In this document: positions 6,995 through 12,586 of the stretch, piece by piece
How positions within the stretch are numbered: the first letter of the stretch is position 1
Layout of the letters: every line of letters starts with the position of its first letter
Source of the DNA: JAAOZN01 sp964421575
GTDB taxonomy: Archaea; Thermoproteota; Nitrososphaeria; Nitrososphaerales; JAAOZN01
Direction of reading: 5' to 3'
Assembly (NCBI GenBank): GCA_964421575.1
Contig: CAYQXI010000124.1
Coordinates: 1-12,750 of the forward strand
Length of the DNA stretch: 12,750 nt
Notes under the pieces: generated by a model
The model's input: only the letters and a program-made list of their open reading frames with translations
Database searches by the model: none
What the model was told of the DNA's origin: nothing
Made by a program: the position numbers and the translations under genes

Positions 6995-7369
6995 TTGGTG
7001 CCAGATTTAAATATCAACGTAAGTAGAGAGATAAGATATAGATGTGTAAGGAGCTTCCTTGACTTCATAATCTTAGGTCTAATCAAAATGAAGCCGATCT
7101 CAGGCTATGATGTGATAACCTATATCTACGATAGATTCCAAATACTGCTAAGCCCAGGAACAGTATACCCTACCTTAAGCATATTAGAAGAACAAGGTTA
7201 CATAACGAGCTTTACAGAAGCTAGAAAGCGGCTATATACATTGACCAAAAAAGGTGAAAGCATCTTAACCCAGATGGCGATAGAGTATCTAAAATGCTAC
7301 GTTCAGCTAGACACTCTATCCAGACTTCTACTAGGCAGCAACCTAACTGACACTACTTTAATGGTCTAG
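6995..7369 (+). CDS. PadR-family winged-helix transcriptional regulator
   Basis: The 124-residue product begins at TTG 6995, eight bases after a strong ggaggt ribosome binding site (6981-6986); GTG 6998 is the alternative. The PadR-type winged helix spans about residues 19-95: FLDFIILGLIKMKPISGYDV, a helix, LSPGTVYPTLSILEEQGYI (the recognition helix with the family hallmark GTVYPxLxxLExxG), then the wing RKRLYTLTKKGE. A C-terminal helix with one Cys would serve dimerisation. Such proteins are usually repressors; the ligand cannot be read from the sequence. The TAG stop at 7367-7369 overlaps the stop of the convergent rps25e gene. A palindrome at 6922-6933 may be its operator. Confidence 0.85.
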   Translation: MVPDLNINVSREIRYRCVRSFLDFIILGLIKMKPISGYDVITYIYDRFQILLSPGTVYPTLSILEEQGYITSFTEARKRLYTLTKKGESILTQMAIEYLKCYVQLDTLSRLLLGSNLTDTTLMV

Positions 7370-7692
7370 CTGCGCTGATTAAGAGCGTAGATAGGGTGCC
7401 CGCTGAAACCCCCTTCTTTTTTCAACAGCCCTTTCTGATAAAGGCTTCTTAATGTAGCTGACGCTACAGAGGCTTTTACACCAAGCGCTTTTGCAGCTGC
7501 GTAGACTGTGATAGCTTTTAATGGTGCTAATATGTTTAGGATCTGCTCTTCGCTCATCTTCAGCTGTAGTGTACCTAGCTGTTTGCTCTGCTGCTCACGC
7601 TTAGCTTCTTTGCGTTTCTGCTGGGCCTCCTCAGCCTCTTTTCGCTGCGCCTTTTCCATAGCAGCTAGAGGCTTCTTCTTTGCTCCGCCCAT
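7366..7692 (-). CDS. rps25e: 30S ribosomal protein S25e
   Basis: Small-subunit ribosomal protein of 108 residues. It begins MGGAKKKPLAAMEKAQ, followed by a very basic, Lys/Arg/Gln-rich tail, then a compact winged helix from about residue 43: MSEEQILNILAPLKAITVYAAAKAL and ATLRSLYQKGLLKKEGGFSGHPIYA. This is the archaeal/eukaryotic S25e layout, with the pattern of charged extension plus wHTH. The ATG at 7692 is preceded on the minus strand by aaaggtggtg (7701-7710), and a TATA box gtttata lies at about 7730-7736. S25e is absent from bacteria and, as far as I know, from Euryarchaeota, so it points to the TACK side of the archaea. Its stop shares the CTAG at 7366-7369 with the opposing PadR-type gene. 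Confidence 0.92.
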   Translation of the reverse strand: MGGAKKKPLAAMEKAQRKEAEEAQQKRKEAKREQQSKQLGTLQLKMSEEQILNILAPLKAITVYAAAKALGVKASVASATLRSLYQKGLLKKEGGFSGHPIYALNQRS

Positions 7693-7729
7693 ACCTTTGA
7701 CACCACCTTTTAGGCGCTTAGAGTAAGCC

Positions 7730-7736
7730 TATAAAC
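7730..7736 (-). promoter_or_regulatory. TATA box for rps25e
   Basis: Minus-strand gtttata, about 40 nt upstream of ATG 7692, would start transcription near 7707. The leader would then consist almost only of the ggtggtg ribosome binding site. Confidence 0.45.
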
Positions 7737-7773
7737 CTTCTTAACCACCCTGTTGAATCAGCTTTCAGAAAGT

Positions 7774-7783
7774 CTTATAGCGG
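7774..7783 (+). promoter_or_regulatory. TATA box for the tRNA-Phe gene
   Basis: The string cttatagcgg is centred about 28 nt upstream of the first base of the tRNA (7807). This spacing would start transcription a few bases before the mature 5' end. Confidence 0.45.
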
Positions 7784-7806
7784 TTAAGCCAAGAACCTTA
7801 TGTTGT

Positions 7807-7909
7807 GCCGAGGTAGCTCAGCCTGACAAGGCGGGCTAAGGAGAGAGGCCAAGCCTCCAGCACCCGGCTGAAGACCGGGCTGTCGCAGGTTCAAATCCTG
7901 CCCTCGGCA
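7807..7909 (+). tRNA. tRNA-Phe (GAA) with a probable non-canonical intron in the D-arm
   Basis: The acceptor stem GCCGAGG (7807-7813) pairs fully with CCTCGGC (7902-7908), followed by discriminator A; CCA is not encoded. The T-arm is GCAGG-TTCAAAT-CCTGC (7885-7901), and the variable loop is ctgtc. The anticodon arm is CCCGG-CTGAAGA-CCGGG (7863-7879), giving anticodon GAA (7870-7872) after the universal T33. The D-arm begins normally with TAGCTCAGCC, but 38 bases, instead of about 9-10, separate GCTC (7816-7819) from the downstream strand near 7858-7861. Removing about 28 nt (near 7831-7858) would join ...CAAG to AGC and restore a GCTC/GAGC D-stem in a 75-nt tRNA. Non-canonical tRNA introns are known in TACK archaea. 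I could not draw a clean bulge-helix-bulge, so the exact boundaries are a guess; the tRNA identity is firm. Confidence 0.88.
7831..7858 (+). other. Putative D-arm intron of tRNA-Phe
   Basis: This is the extra sequence between the two halves of the D-arm. It is self-complementary: GAGGC-CAA-GCCTC (7845-7857) is a perfect hairpin, and ggcgggct (7830-7837) can alternatively pair with agcctcc (7852-7858) with one bulge and a G-U pair. Boundaries were chosen only because their removal restores the D-stem; they may be off by a few bases. Confidence 0.45.
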
Positions 7910-8181
7910 CCTATAGATCAACACGTGACAGATGTTTCTTTTCATTTATGTTTTCTGAAGAGTTTCATCGATTTCGCAGATGTACTCGAAACCGTCTTCC
8001 CGTAAGCTGAGATGTCTCTTGGATCGTTTGCGGCCTTACAAAGGAATTCGTCTTCTTTAAAGTTAACGAGCTGACTACATTTAAGTGTGTTTTGATGTTC
8101 TTGTGGTCTAAACCTGCAGTACGTTTAGATATCTTCGAGGAGAAGATCCAATTTTACAACAAAGCAGATATTACGTGAATA
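7910..8181 (+). other. Non-coding stretch between tRNA-Phe and the MFS gene
   Basis: I find no gene in these 272 bases. A 62-codon open stretch on the minus strand (7965-8153) contains no ATG, GTG or TTG and resembles nothing I recognise. A weak inverted repeat, ATATT-acgtg-AATAT (8168-8182), sits at the 3' end of the MFS gene and could help end its transcript. Confidence 0.5.
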
Positions 8182-9408
8182 TTATGCGCTCGTCTCCGAA
8201 TGGTTAAGCCGCTGGTGAGTTTGGGTGGGCTTGGTTAGAACTGCAATTAAGAACCACATAAAGCAGCACAAGGCCAACCAGAGGCTGGCGTGTTCCCAAC
8301 CCAGCGATGAGATGATATAACCTGTCACTGGACCCGCAGTTATAGTCCCAATATAAAAGGCGACCGTGAATAGGCTTGTGGCTAGAACGATAGATGCTCC
8401 TGTAACAGAGTCTTGCACAAAAGCAAGTAAGAGAGGAAAGCCTCCAGCGCTTGCCACACCATAAAACAAGCTAGCCATGGCTGCGAGAGCGAAGTTACCC
8501 CTCGGCAAGTTGAACATGAAGTAGACGGCAATAGCTGATAATAAGCTTGTAAAATAGAGAAATAGCCTTCTGCCATATCTATCGCTTAGGAAAAGGATTA
8601 TTGGTGATGTGACAAACATTAACCAACTTTGCACCGACATCAATACGCTGGACTGAAAGGAATCAAAGCCGAGCATCAACATTGAGTAAGTGGGGTAGAA
8701 GCCTGCGACTGAAAAGAAGAGTAACGCGTTGAAAATGCCCATGAGGCAACCTGAGTTTACGTTTCTGTTTTTTAGGACAAATAGGAGCCTTTCACTGTTG
8801 GCTTCTGTTTGAGGCGGGGTCGTCGTCCAAGCGTCTGATCTCAATGTTAAAAGAAGCAACAGCAGGACAAAGAATCCCAGCAGTCCAAAAATATGTAGGG
8901 GTAACCTCCAGCTTCCTGAGCTAACCAGAATTATGCCTGAAAAGGGATAAGCCCAGAGGAGGCCGAGGAGATACATATTTCCTGCGATTGCATTTGCAAA
9001 ACCTCGCTTTTTAGCAAAGAACGTTCCAATGACTGAATAATACGCAACATTCCATATACCTTCGCCTATTCCCATGCTGATTCGGTAGAACAACAAATCC
9101 CATATACATAGCGAAAATCCGGTTAAAAAAGTGAAGAGGGAGAAACCTAATAGTCCGACGGATATTGTAAACTTAAGACCTTTTCGCCGAGCAACATAAG
9201 CTGCCAACATCGAGCCGATGAGAATGCCTACTCCAAAAAAGGTGGTGATTAACCCGCTCCAGAATATAGAAAGCGTGATCTCCTTCATAATATCCACAAG
9301 AACTATACCTAGAATTATCTGGTCAGCAGCATAAAGCTGATGACCGAGCATAAGCGGAATTACGGTCAAGATAAGCTTAAAGGTGCGCCACTGTCGCTTA
9401 AACATCAT
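8182..9408 (-). CDS. Major facilitator superfamily (MFS) transporter
   Basis: The 408-residue product is almost entirely hydrophobic, with about 12 membrane helices in two halves joined by a hydrophilic loop (about 194-210, TTTPPQTEANSE). The MFS motif between helices 2 and 3 is degenerate (AAYVARRKGLKFT), but the equivalent loop of the second half is canonical: LSDRYGRRLF. Helix 4 carries FYRISMGIGEGIWNVAYYS, the usual place for an Arg-containing motif, and helix 5 has NAIAGNMYLLG. Such proteins are secondary transporters driven by ion gradients; the substrate cannot be inferred. Two adjacent ATG codons (9408, 9405) are possible starts. A TATA-like box at 9438-9446 puts transcription near 9413, so the message is nearly leaderless. 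No partner gene is adjacent on its strand. Confidence 0.88.
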   Translation of the reverse strand: MMFKRQWRTFKLILTVIPLMLGHQLYAADQIILGIVLVDIMKEITLSIFWSGLITTFFGVGILIGSMLAAYVARRKGLKFTISVGLLGFSLFTFLTGFSLCIWDLLFYRISMGIGEGIWNVAYYSVIGTFFAKKRGFANAIAGNMYLLGLLWAYPFSGIILVSSGSWRLPLHIFGLLGFFVLLLLLLTLRSDAWTTTPPQTEANSERLLFVLKNRNVNSGCLMGIFNALLFFSVAGFYPTYSMLMLGFDSFQSSVLMSVQSWLMFVTSPIILFLSDRYGRRLFLYFTSLLSAIAVYFMFNLPRGNFALAAMASLFYGVASAGGFPLLLAFVQDSVTGASIVLATSLFTVAFYIGTITAGPVTGYIISSLGWEHASLWLALCCFMWFLIAVLTKPTQTHQRLNHSETSA

Positions 9409-9437
9409 CCTACGTTCTTCTGTGTAGGAACACCAAC

Positions 9438-9446
9438 CTTTTTAAG
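9438..9446 (-). promoter_or_regulatory. TATA-like box for the MFS gene
   Basis: Minus-strand cttaaaaag lies about 34 nt upstream of ATG 9408, predicting a start site near 9413 and a leader of about five bases. Confidence 0.4.
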
Positions 9447-9648
9447 TTTGCAACATACGCGCTGGATGATGTCAAGATATTTTTATTGTCCAATATGCTT
9501 GTTTGAACATCTAAAGAACCAGCGTCTGTTCCTGTAAGAGGTAAAGGGCAATTTTAAAGCGAGAACTACACGCAAAGTAGCAAAACTATAACCATCTACA
9601 TAAAATACATCTTTGCCACAATCCTACTCTCATCAGCTCGTTGCAAGA

Positions 9649-9661
9649 AAAATTTAATAAG
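9649..9661 (+). promoter_or_regulatory. TATA box for the leaderless Rid-family gene
   Basis: The AT-rich string aaaatttaataag is centred about 24 nt upstream of GTG 9678, so transcription would begin at the start codon. No ribosome binding site precedes that codon. The remainder of the 9409-9677 gap shows no gene. Confidence 0.5.
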
Positions 9662-9677
9662 AATGCTCTGATTATGC

Positions 9678-10109
9678 GTGATTGAATTGGTGGAAATAAA
9701 GAGGTACCCTCTTTATTACGCTGGGCGGCGTATGCATTGGGCGAAAGGTGCTGTCGCTGGCGGTTTTATTTTCCTCGCAGGAACCGAAGGAATCGATCCA
9801 GAAACATTGACGCCTGTTGAAGGTATAAAGGCGCAGACTAGGTTGGCATTGGAGAAGATCAAGCAAAGACTGGAGGAGATGGGCTCTTCGCTCTCTAATA
9901 TTGTAAAGCTGACATACTATATCGTTGGAGAATTCCCCGACGGCATCGTGGCCTCTGAGAAGTATAAACAGATGGCAAAAGTGAGGGACGAATTCTTCAG
10001 AGAGAATGGTATCGACCCATCTGATATACCATCAGATCTAGTAGGGGTAACGGCGCTAGGTCGGAAGGGTATGGAGATAGAGATCGCAGCCATAGCGGTA
10101 CTTCCGTGA
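9678..10109 (+). CDS. Rid-family (RidA/YjgF/UK114-like) protein lacking the catalytic Arg
   Basis: The 143-residue product has the Rid core: GAVAGGFIFLAGTEGIDPETL (25-45), GIKAQTRLALEKIKQRLEEMGSSLSNIVKLTYYI (a long helix then a strand), and the C-terminal strand GMEIEIAAIAVLP. RidA enzymes hydrolyse reactive imines and enamines such as 2-aminoacrylate; the essential Arg (R105 in E. coli, in PARSCVEVAR) aligns here with Asp120 in SDLVGVTAL, while the Glu of IEIE is kept (E135). By family knowledge, subfamilies without this Arg are not imine deaminases, so this one probably has another role. The start GTG 9678 follows a TATA box by about 25 nt and has no ribosome binding site, fitting a leaderless mRNA. 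The long N-terminus (to about residue 24) is slightly unusual. It is monocistronic. Confidence 0.85.
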   Translation: MIELVEIKRYPLYYAGRRMHWAKGAVAGGFIFLAGTEGIDPETLTPVEGIKAQTRLALEKIKQRLEEMGSSLSNIVKLTYYIVGEFPDGIVASEKYKQMAKVRDEFFRENGIDPSDIPSDLVGVTALGRKGMEIEIAAIAVLP

Positions 10110-10275
10110 TGTTCACACAGCAAATTTTTCTATATTCTCGTTAGGCTCCTTCATCCAAAATCTTCAGACATGCTTAACAACGCCTCAGTCATTTTACACT
10201 AAGTATAGAAACTATTATTCTTCGTCAGCCTTGCATTATATCTAATTAATCTTAAACTTAGCCGAAAAAGGTTTA

Positions 10276-10294
10276 ATCTTTCTAGTCGAAAGAT
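10276..10294 (-). terminator. Hairpin plus T-run after arsR (probable terminator)
   Basis: ATCTTTC and GAAAGAT (10276-10282, 10288-10294) form a perfect 7-bp stem around a 5-nt loop. Read on the minus strand, the hairpin starts 13 bases past the arsR stop and is followed, eight bases after the stem, by a TTTTT run at about 10265-10269. This suits termination of the dsrE2-tusA-SQR-arsR operon. Confidence 0.45.
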
Positions 10295-10306
10295 GAGTCT
10301 ACCAGG

Positions 10307-10639
10307 TTACTGTTTAAATGAGATGAGTTTACTTTCTGCTTCTAACTGTTCTTGTAAGATCTGCCGCAGGAGGTTGCAGGCCTCGATTATTCTCGGGTTG
10401 GCTAATGAATAGTAGACATTGTTACCAACTCTTTTAGCTTCTACAATCTTCTTGCTTCTCAATATTGTCAAATGCTGAGATAGATTTGTTTGATTGACCC
10501 CGACGAGGTTTGCAAGTTCTGTAACGGTCTTTTCACCACTTTTAAGTAAGTTAAGAATTTCAATCCTGATAGGATTTGCGAGAGCTTTACATATCTCTGC
10601 TTGCATATGGTAGATTTGCTTGTTGAGCGTATTCTCCAT
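10307..10639 (-). CDS. ArsR-family transcriptional regulator, candidate sulfide/persulfide sensor
   Basis: The preferred start is ATG 10639, two bases after the stop of the SQR-like gene, giving 110 residues; GTG 10672 is possible but would overlap that gene. The winged helix is clear: ICKALANPIRIEILNLL (16-32), TVTELANLVGVNQTNLSQHLTILRSKKIV (recognition helix at about 49-62), the wing EAKRVGNNVYYSL, then a C-terminal dimer helix. The classical arsenic box ELCVCDL is replaced by KTVTELAN, so it does not look like an arsenic sensor. It has exactly two Cys, C17 in the first helix and C88 in the last. Persulfide-sensing ArsR proteins (SqrR, BigR) also use two Cys, though at different positions. 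Being last in a sulfur operon whose promoter has a long inverted repeat, it probably autoregulates the operon. Confidence 0.85.
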   Translation of the reverse strand: MENTLNKQIYHMQAEICKALANPIRIEILNLLKSGEKTVTELANLVGVNQTNLSQHLTILRSKKIVEAKRVGNNVYYSLANPRIIEACNLLRQILQEQLEAESKLISFKQ

Positions 10640-10641
10640 TT

Positions 10642-11775
10642 TTAGAACCGACCCGAGGGAACGGTCCACCAATAGAGCTTGTTAAGTATTACCTTTCCTA
10701 GGTAGGCGCTTCGAGTTAGAGTTGAGGGGGGCTTAGGTGGGTGTGTGTAGTCAAATGATAGGGAGATTCCTTTTTTAAACCCAGCGTCACAGAAGCAGCG
10801 AACCTTACCGTCATACACTCTAAGATCACCATAACCCTTTATCTGTGCAACGATGTTTTCGGCAACCACCTTCGCTTCATAGTGGGCTGTTGCCCCTGCT
10901 TTTGAAATAGGAATATCAGTCGCATCCCCTACAACATAAATATCATCAAAACCTTTTGCTTTAAGCGTGTACTTATCAGTTGGAACCCAGCCTCCTCGAT
11001 CACCTAAACCAGAATCTTCAATAACCTTAGCCCCTCTATGTGGAGGCACAAGGATCAACAGATCGTAGTCCACAGAATCGCCCTCCAGAGAATACACTTT
11101 CTTTGCTTGTGGATCAACGTAATCCACATTGAAAAAGGTTCGGTATGCTATCTGCTTCTCCTCAAAGATCTTCGTCACAAATGGGTTGACCGATTCCAAT
11201 GGGAAGACTCTAGGTAGTGGAGAGAGAAATTCGATCTGCACTTTATCACGTATACCTCTTTTTGTAAAGTAGTAATCGAGTTGACAAGCAGCTTCTGCTG
11301 GTGCTGGCGGACACTTATAAGGCAAACCACCTACACCGACAACAACCTTCCCTCCGTTAAAGGTCTTTAATGCTTGACGAAGTTTTTCAGCCGCATCAGC
11401 CTCATAGAAGTGATGTGCACCTTCTTTCAAACCATTAACCTCCTCGGGAACAATACGTGAACCAGTTGCTATCACCAAGTAGTCATAGTATAAGTGTTCA
11501 CTATCGGCTAAAAGCACTTTACGCTCCTTCGGATCTATCTTAACAGCCTCTTTGGTAATCAGCTTAACATTCTTGTTTAGAAGACTTCTCTCGTCTTTAA
11601 CAATATTATTGATCCGCTCGTCGCCGAAAGCAACATATACAAATCCGGGTTGATAAACGTGCTTCCCAGACTTATCTACCACTGTGACTTCTGCGTTCTC
11701 TTTTAATCTCCGTGCTACGATGTTAGCTACTATTGTGCCTCCAACTCCGCCCCCTAAAACCAAAATTTTCTTCAA
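10642..11775 (-). CDS. FAD-dependent oxidoreductase of the sulfide:quinone oxidoreductase (SQR) type
   Basis: The 377-residue flavoprotein opens with an FAD-binding Rossmann motif, ILVLGGGVGG (4-13), followed by VVDKSGKHVYQPGFVYVAFG, the SQR-like pattern after the first strand. YLVIATGSRIVPE (99-111) and YVVGDATDIP (280-289) complete the FAD site. PYKCPPAPAE (152-161) matches the central Cys region of SQRs; C327 and C329 form a CxC (RCFCD) near the position of the third SQR Cys. The first redox Cys of classical SQRs, expected around 120-130, is absent (HHFYEADAAEK). The C-terminus (LNKLYWWTVPSGRF) could contact membrane or quinone. SQRs oxidise sulfide to sulfane sulfur and reduce quinone; here the product could pass to TusA/DsrE2. 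A related flavoprotein with another acceptor is possible. It lies 21 nt after tusA and 2 nt before arsR. Confidence 0.82.
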   Translation of the reverse strand: MKKILVLGGGVGGTIVANIVARRLKENAEVTVVDKSGKHVYQPGFVYVAFGDERINNIVKDERSLLNKNVKLITKEAVKIDPKERKVLLADSEHLYYDYLVIATGSRIVPEEVNGLKEGAHHFYEADAAEKLRQALKTFNGGKVVVGVGGLPYKCPPAPAEAACQLDYYFTKRGIRDKVQIEFLSPLPRVFPLESVNPFVTKIFEEKQIAYRTFFNVDYVDPQAKKVYSLEGDSVDYDLLILVPPHRGAKVIEDSGLGDRGGWVPTDKYTLKAKGFDDIYVVGDATDIPISKAGATAHYEAKVVAENIVAQIKGYGDLRVYDGKVRCFCDAGFKKGISLSFDYTHPPKPPSTLTRSAYLGKVILNKLYWWTVPSGRF

Positions 11776-11796
11776 TGGTAAACCACTTGTTAATTG

Positions 11797-12036
11797 TTAC
11801 TTAGCTTTCTTCACTAAGAATGAAGTGTAGCCTTCTTTTTCAGTGATGCTGAGAAGAATGTGCCCAGCCTTTGAAACCCAAAGAGGTATGTCTCGCTTAG
11901 ATCCTTGGTCTGATGAAAGGACTTCTATAACTTCTCCTATCTGCGCCTCTCTGATTGCTCTGATGAGCTCCATTAGAGGACCTGGACAGAAGCTGCCTCT
12001 CGCATCTATGGTTCTGCTTACCTTTATTTCGGCCAT
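11797..12036 (-). CDS. tusA: TusA-family sulfur carrier protein
   Basis: Small 79-residue protein of the TusA/SirA family. It begins with the strand KVSRTIDARGSFCPGPLMEL, which contains the CPxP motif (C17-P20) whose Cys carries a persulfide. A helix (LIRAIREAQIGEVIEVL) and the segment SSDQGSKRDIPLWVSKAGHILLSI follow, as in typical TusA. TusA passes sulfane sulfur between donor and acceptor proteins; in sulfur-oxidising archaea and bacteria it cooperates with DsrE-type proteins. It starts 12 nt after the dsrE2-like gene and ends 21 nt before the SQR-like gene, so it is part of one transcript. Length and motif are standard, with a single Cys. Confidence 0.93.
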   Translation of the reverse strand: MAEIKVSRTIDARGSFCPGPLMELIRAIREAQIGEVIEVLSSDQGSKRDIPLWVSKAGHILLSITEKEGYTSFLVKKAK

Positions 12037-12048
12037 CTTCTTCGCCTC

Positions 12049-12465
12049 TTAGATGAAGAGAGTTATTTTGGAGTCCTTGGCTATGTCTATGAAGCTGCCT
12101 ACTCCTACCACGTCATCAACGATGTCGTCTAGATGCTCCTTGGTCATCCCCATCAGATCCATGGTCATTGAGCAGGCATGTATCTTAACATTACCAACAC
12201 TTTTTGCTTGCTTTAAGATATCATACCAAGACGGTACATTCTTAGCCTGCATCATCTTCATCATAGCCTCACCCATTTCTTCAAAGTCTTTGCTTATCTT
12301 CGTATTCTGTTTGATCTGATCTTTGCGGAAGGCGTTTAATCCCCAGAACGTTATGAAGATCTCTACATCCATCCCCATAGCTACCGCGCCAGAAGCTAGG
12401 ATGCCAACTGGATAGAGTTTATCTACTGTACCGGAAAATACAATCATACTCAATTTTTCTCCCAT
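12049..12465 (-). CDS. DsrE2-like (DsrE/DsrF/DrsH family) sulfurtransferase
   Basis: The 138-residue product starts with LSMIVFSGTVDKLYPVGILASGAVAMGMDVEIFITFWGLNAFRKD; the FFTFWGLN-type segment marks the DsrE2/DrsH family. A Met-rich linker (FEEMGEAMMKMMQAKN) and KIHACSMTMDLMGMTKEHL follow, with the single Cys (C97) in the position of the family's conserved sulfur-binding Cys. DsrE-type proteins bind persulfide or thiosulfonate sulfur and exchange it with TusA. It is the first gene of the operon, 12 nt before tusA. ATG 12465 is the start; the leader is about 17 nt if the TATA-like box near 12503-12512 is used. No N-terminal membrane anchor is evident, although some DsrE2 proteins have one. 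Confidence 0.85.
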   Translation of the reverse strand: MGEKLSMIVFSGTVDKLYPVGILASGAVAMGMDVEIFITFWGLNAFRKDQIKQNTKISKDFEEMGEAMMKMMQAKNVPSWYDILKQAKSVGNVKIHACSMTMDLMGMTKEHLDDIVDDVVGVGSFIDIAKDSKITLFI

Positions 12466-12473
12466 TTCCCATC

Positions 12474-12503
12474 AATATTAGATTATTCGTATTCTCTAAT
12501 ATT
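12474..12503. promoter_or_regulatory. 9-12-9 inverted repeat: candidate ArsR operator at the sulfur operon promoter
   Basis: AATATTAGA (12474-12482) and TCTAATATT (12495-12503) are perfect inverted repeats separated by 12 bp; the total span of 30 bp suits a dimeric winged-helix protein. The element runs from the edge of the TATA-like box to the predicted start site of the dsrE2-tusA-SQR-arsR transcript, where a bound repressor would block transcription. Assignment to the ArsR protein is inferred from position. Confidence 0.55.
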
Positions 12504-12512
12504 CTTATAGTC
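12503..12512 (-). promoter_or_regulatory. TATA-like box of the sulfur operon
   Basis: Minus-strand actataagaa lies about 42 nt upstream of ATG 12465, predicting a start site near 12482, inside the inverted repeat. Confidence 0.4.
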
Positions 12513-12555
12513 TATAGTATCAAGATCGTATAGAGTAAAAATGGTAAAGCATAAG

Positions 12556-12565
12556 GAATATATAA
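12556..12565 (+). promoter_or_regulatory. TATA box of the divergent PqqD-like gene
   Basis: The string gaatatataa is centred about 26 nt upstream of ATG 12587, as expected for a leaderless transcript starting at the ATG. Confidence 0.5.
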
Positions 12566-12586
12566 TGCGGTAAAGCCTCTTCAGCC

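Noticed and set aside
7838..7861. The tRNA could be a type II tRNA (Leu/Ser) with the anticodon in the ggccaag region and cccgg...ccggg as its long variable arm.
   Set aside because: That region has no 7-base loop with T33, and five unpaired bases would separate the variable arm from the T-stem. The CTGAAGA loop with a 5-bp stem and 5-nt variable loop fits tRNA-Phe exactly.
7965..8153. A 62-codon open frame on the minus strand after the tRNA, possibly a small or decayed gene.
   Set aside because: It has no start codon of any usual kind, no ribosome binding site and no recognisable similarity.
10640..10672. An upstream GTG start for the ArsR-type gene that would add 11 residues.
   Set aside because: The extra residues would overlap the end of the SQR-like gene, while ATG 10639 directly follows its stop and starts just before the conserved fold.
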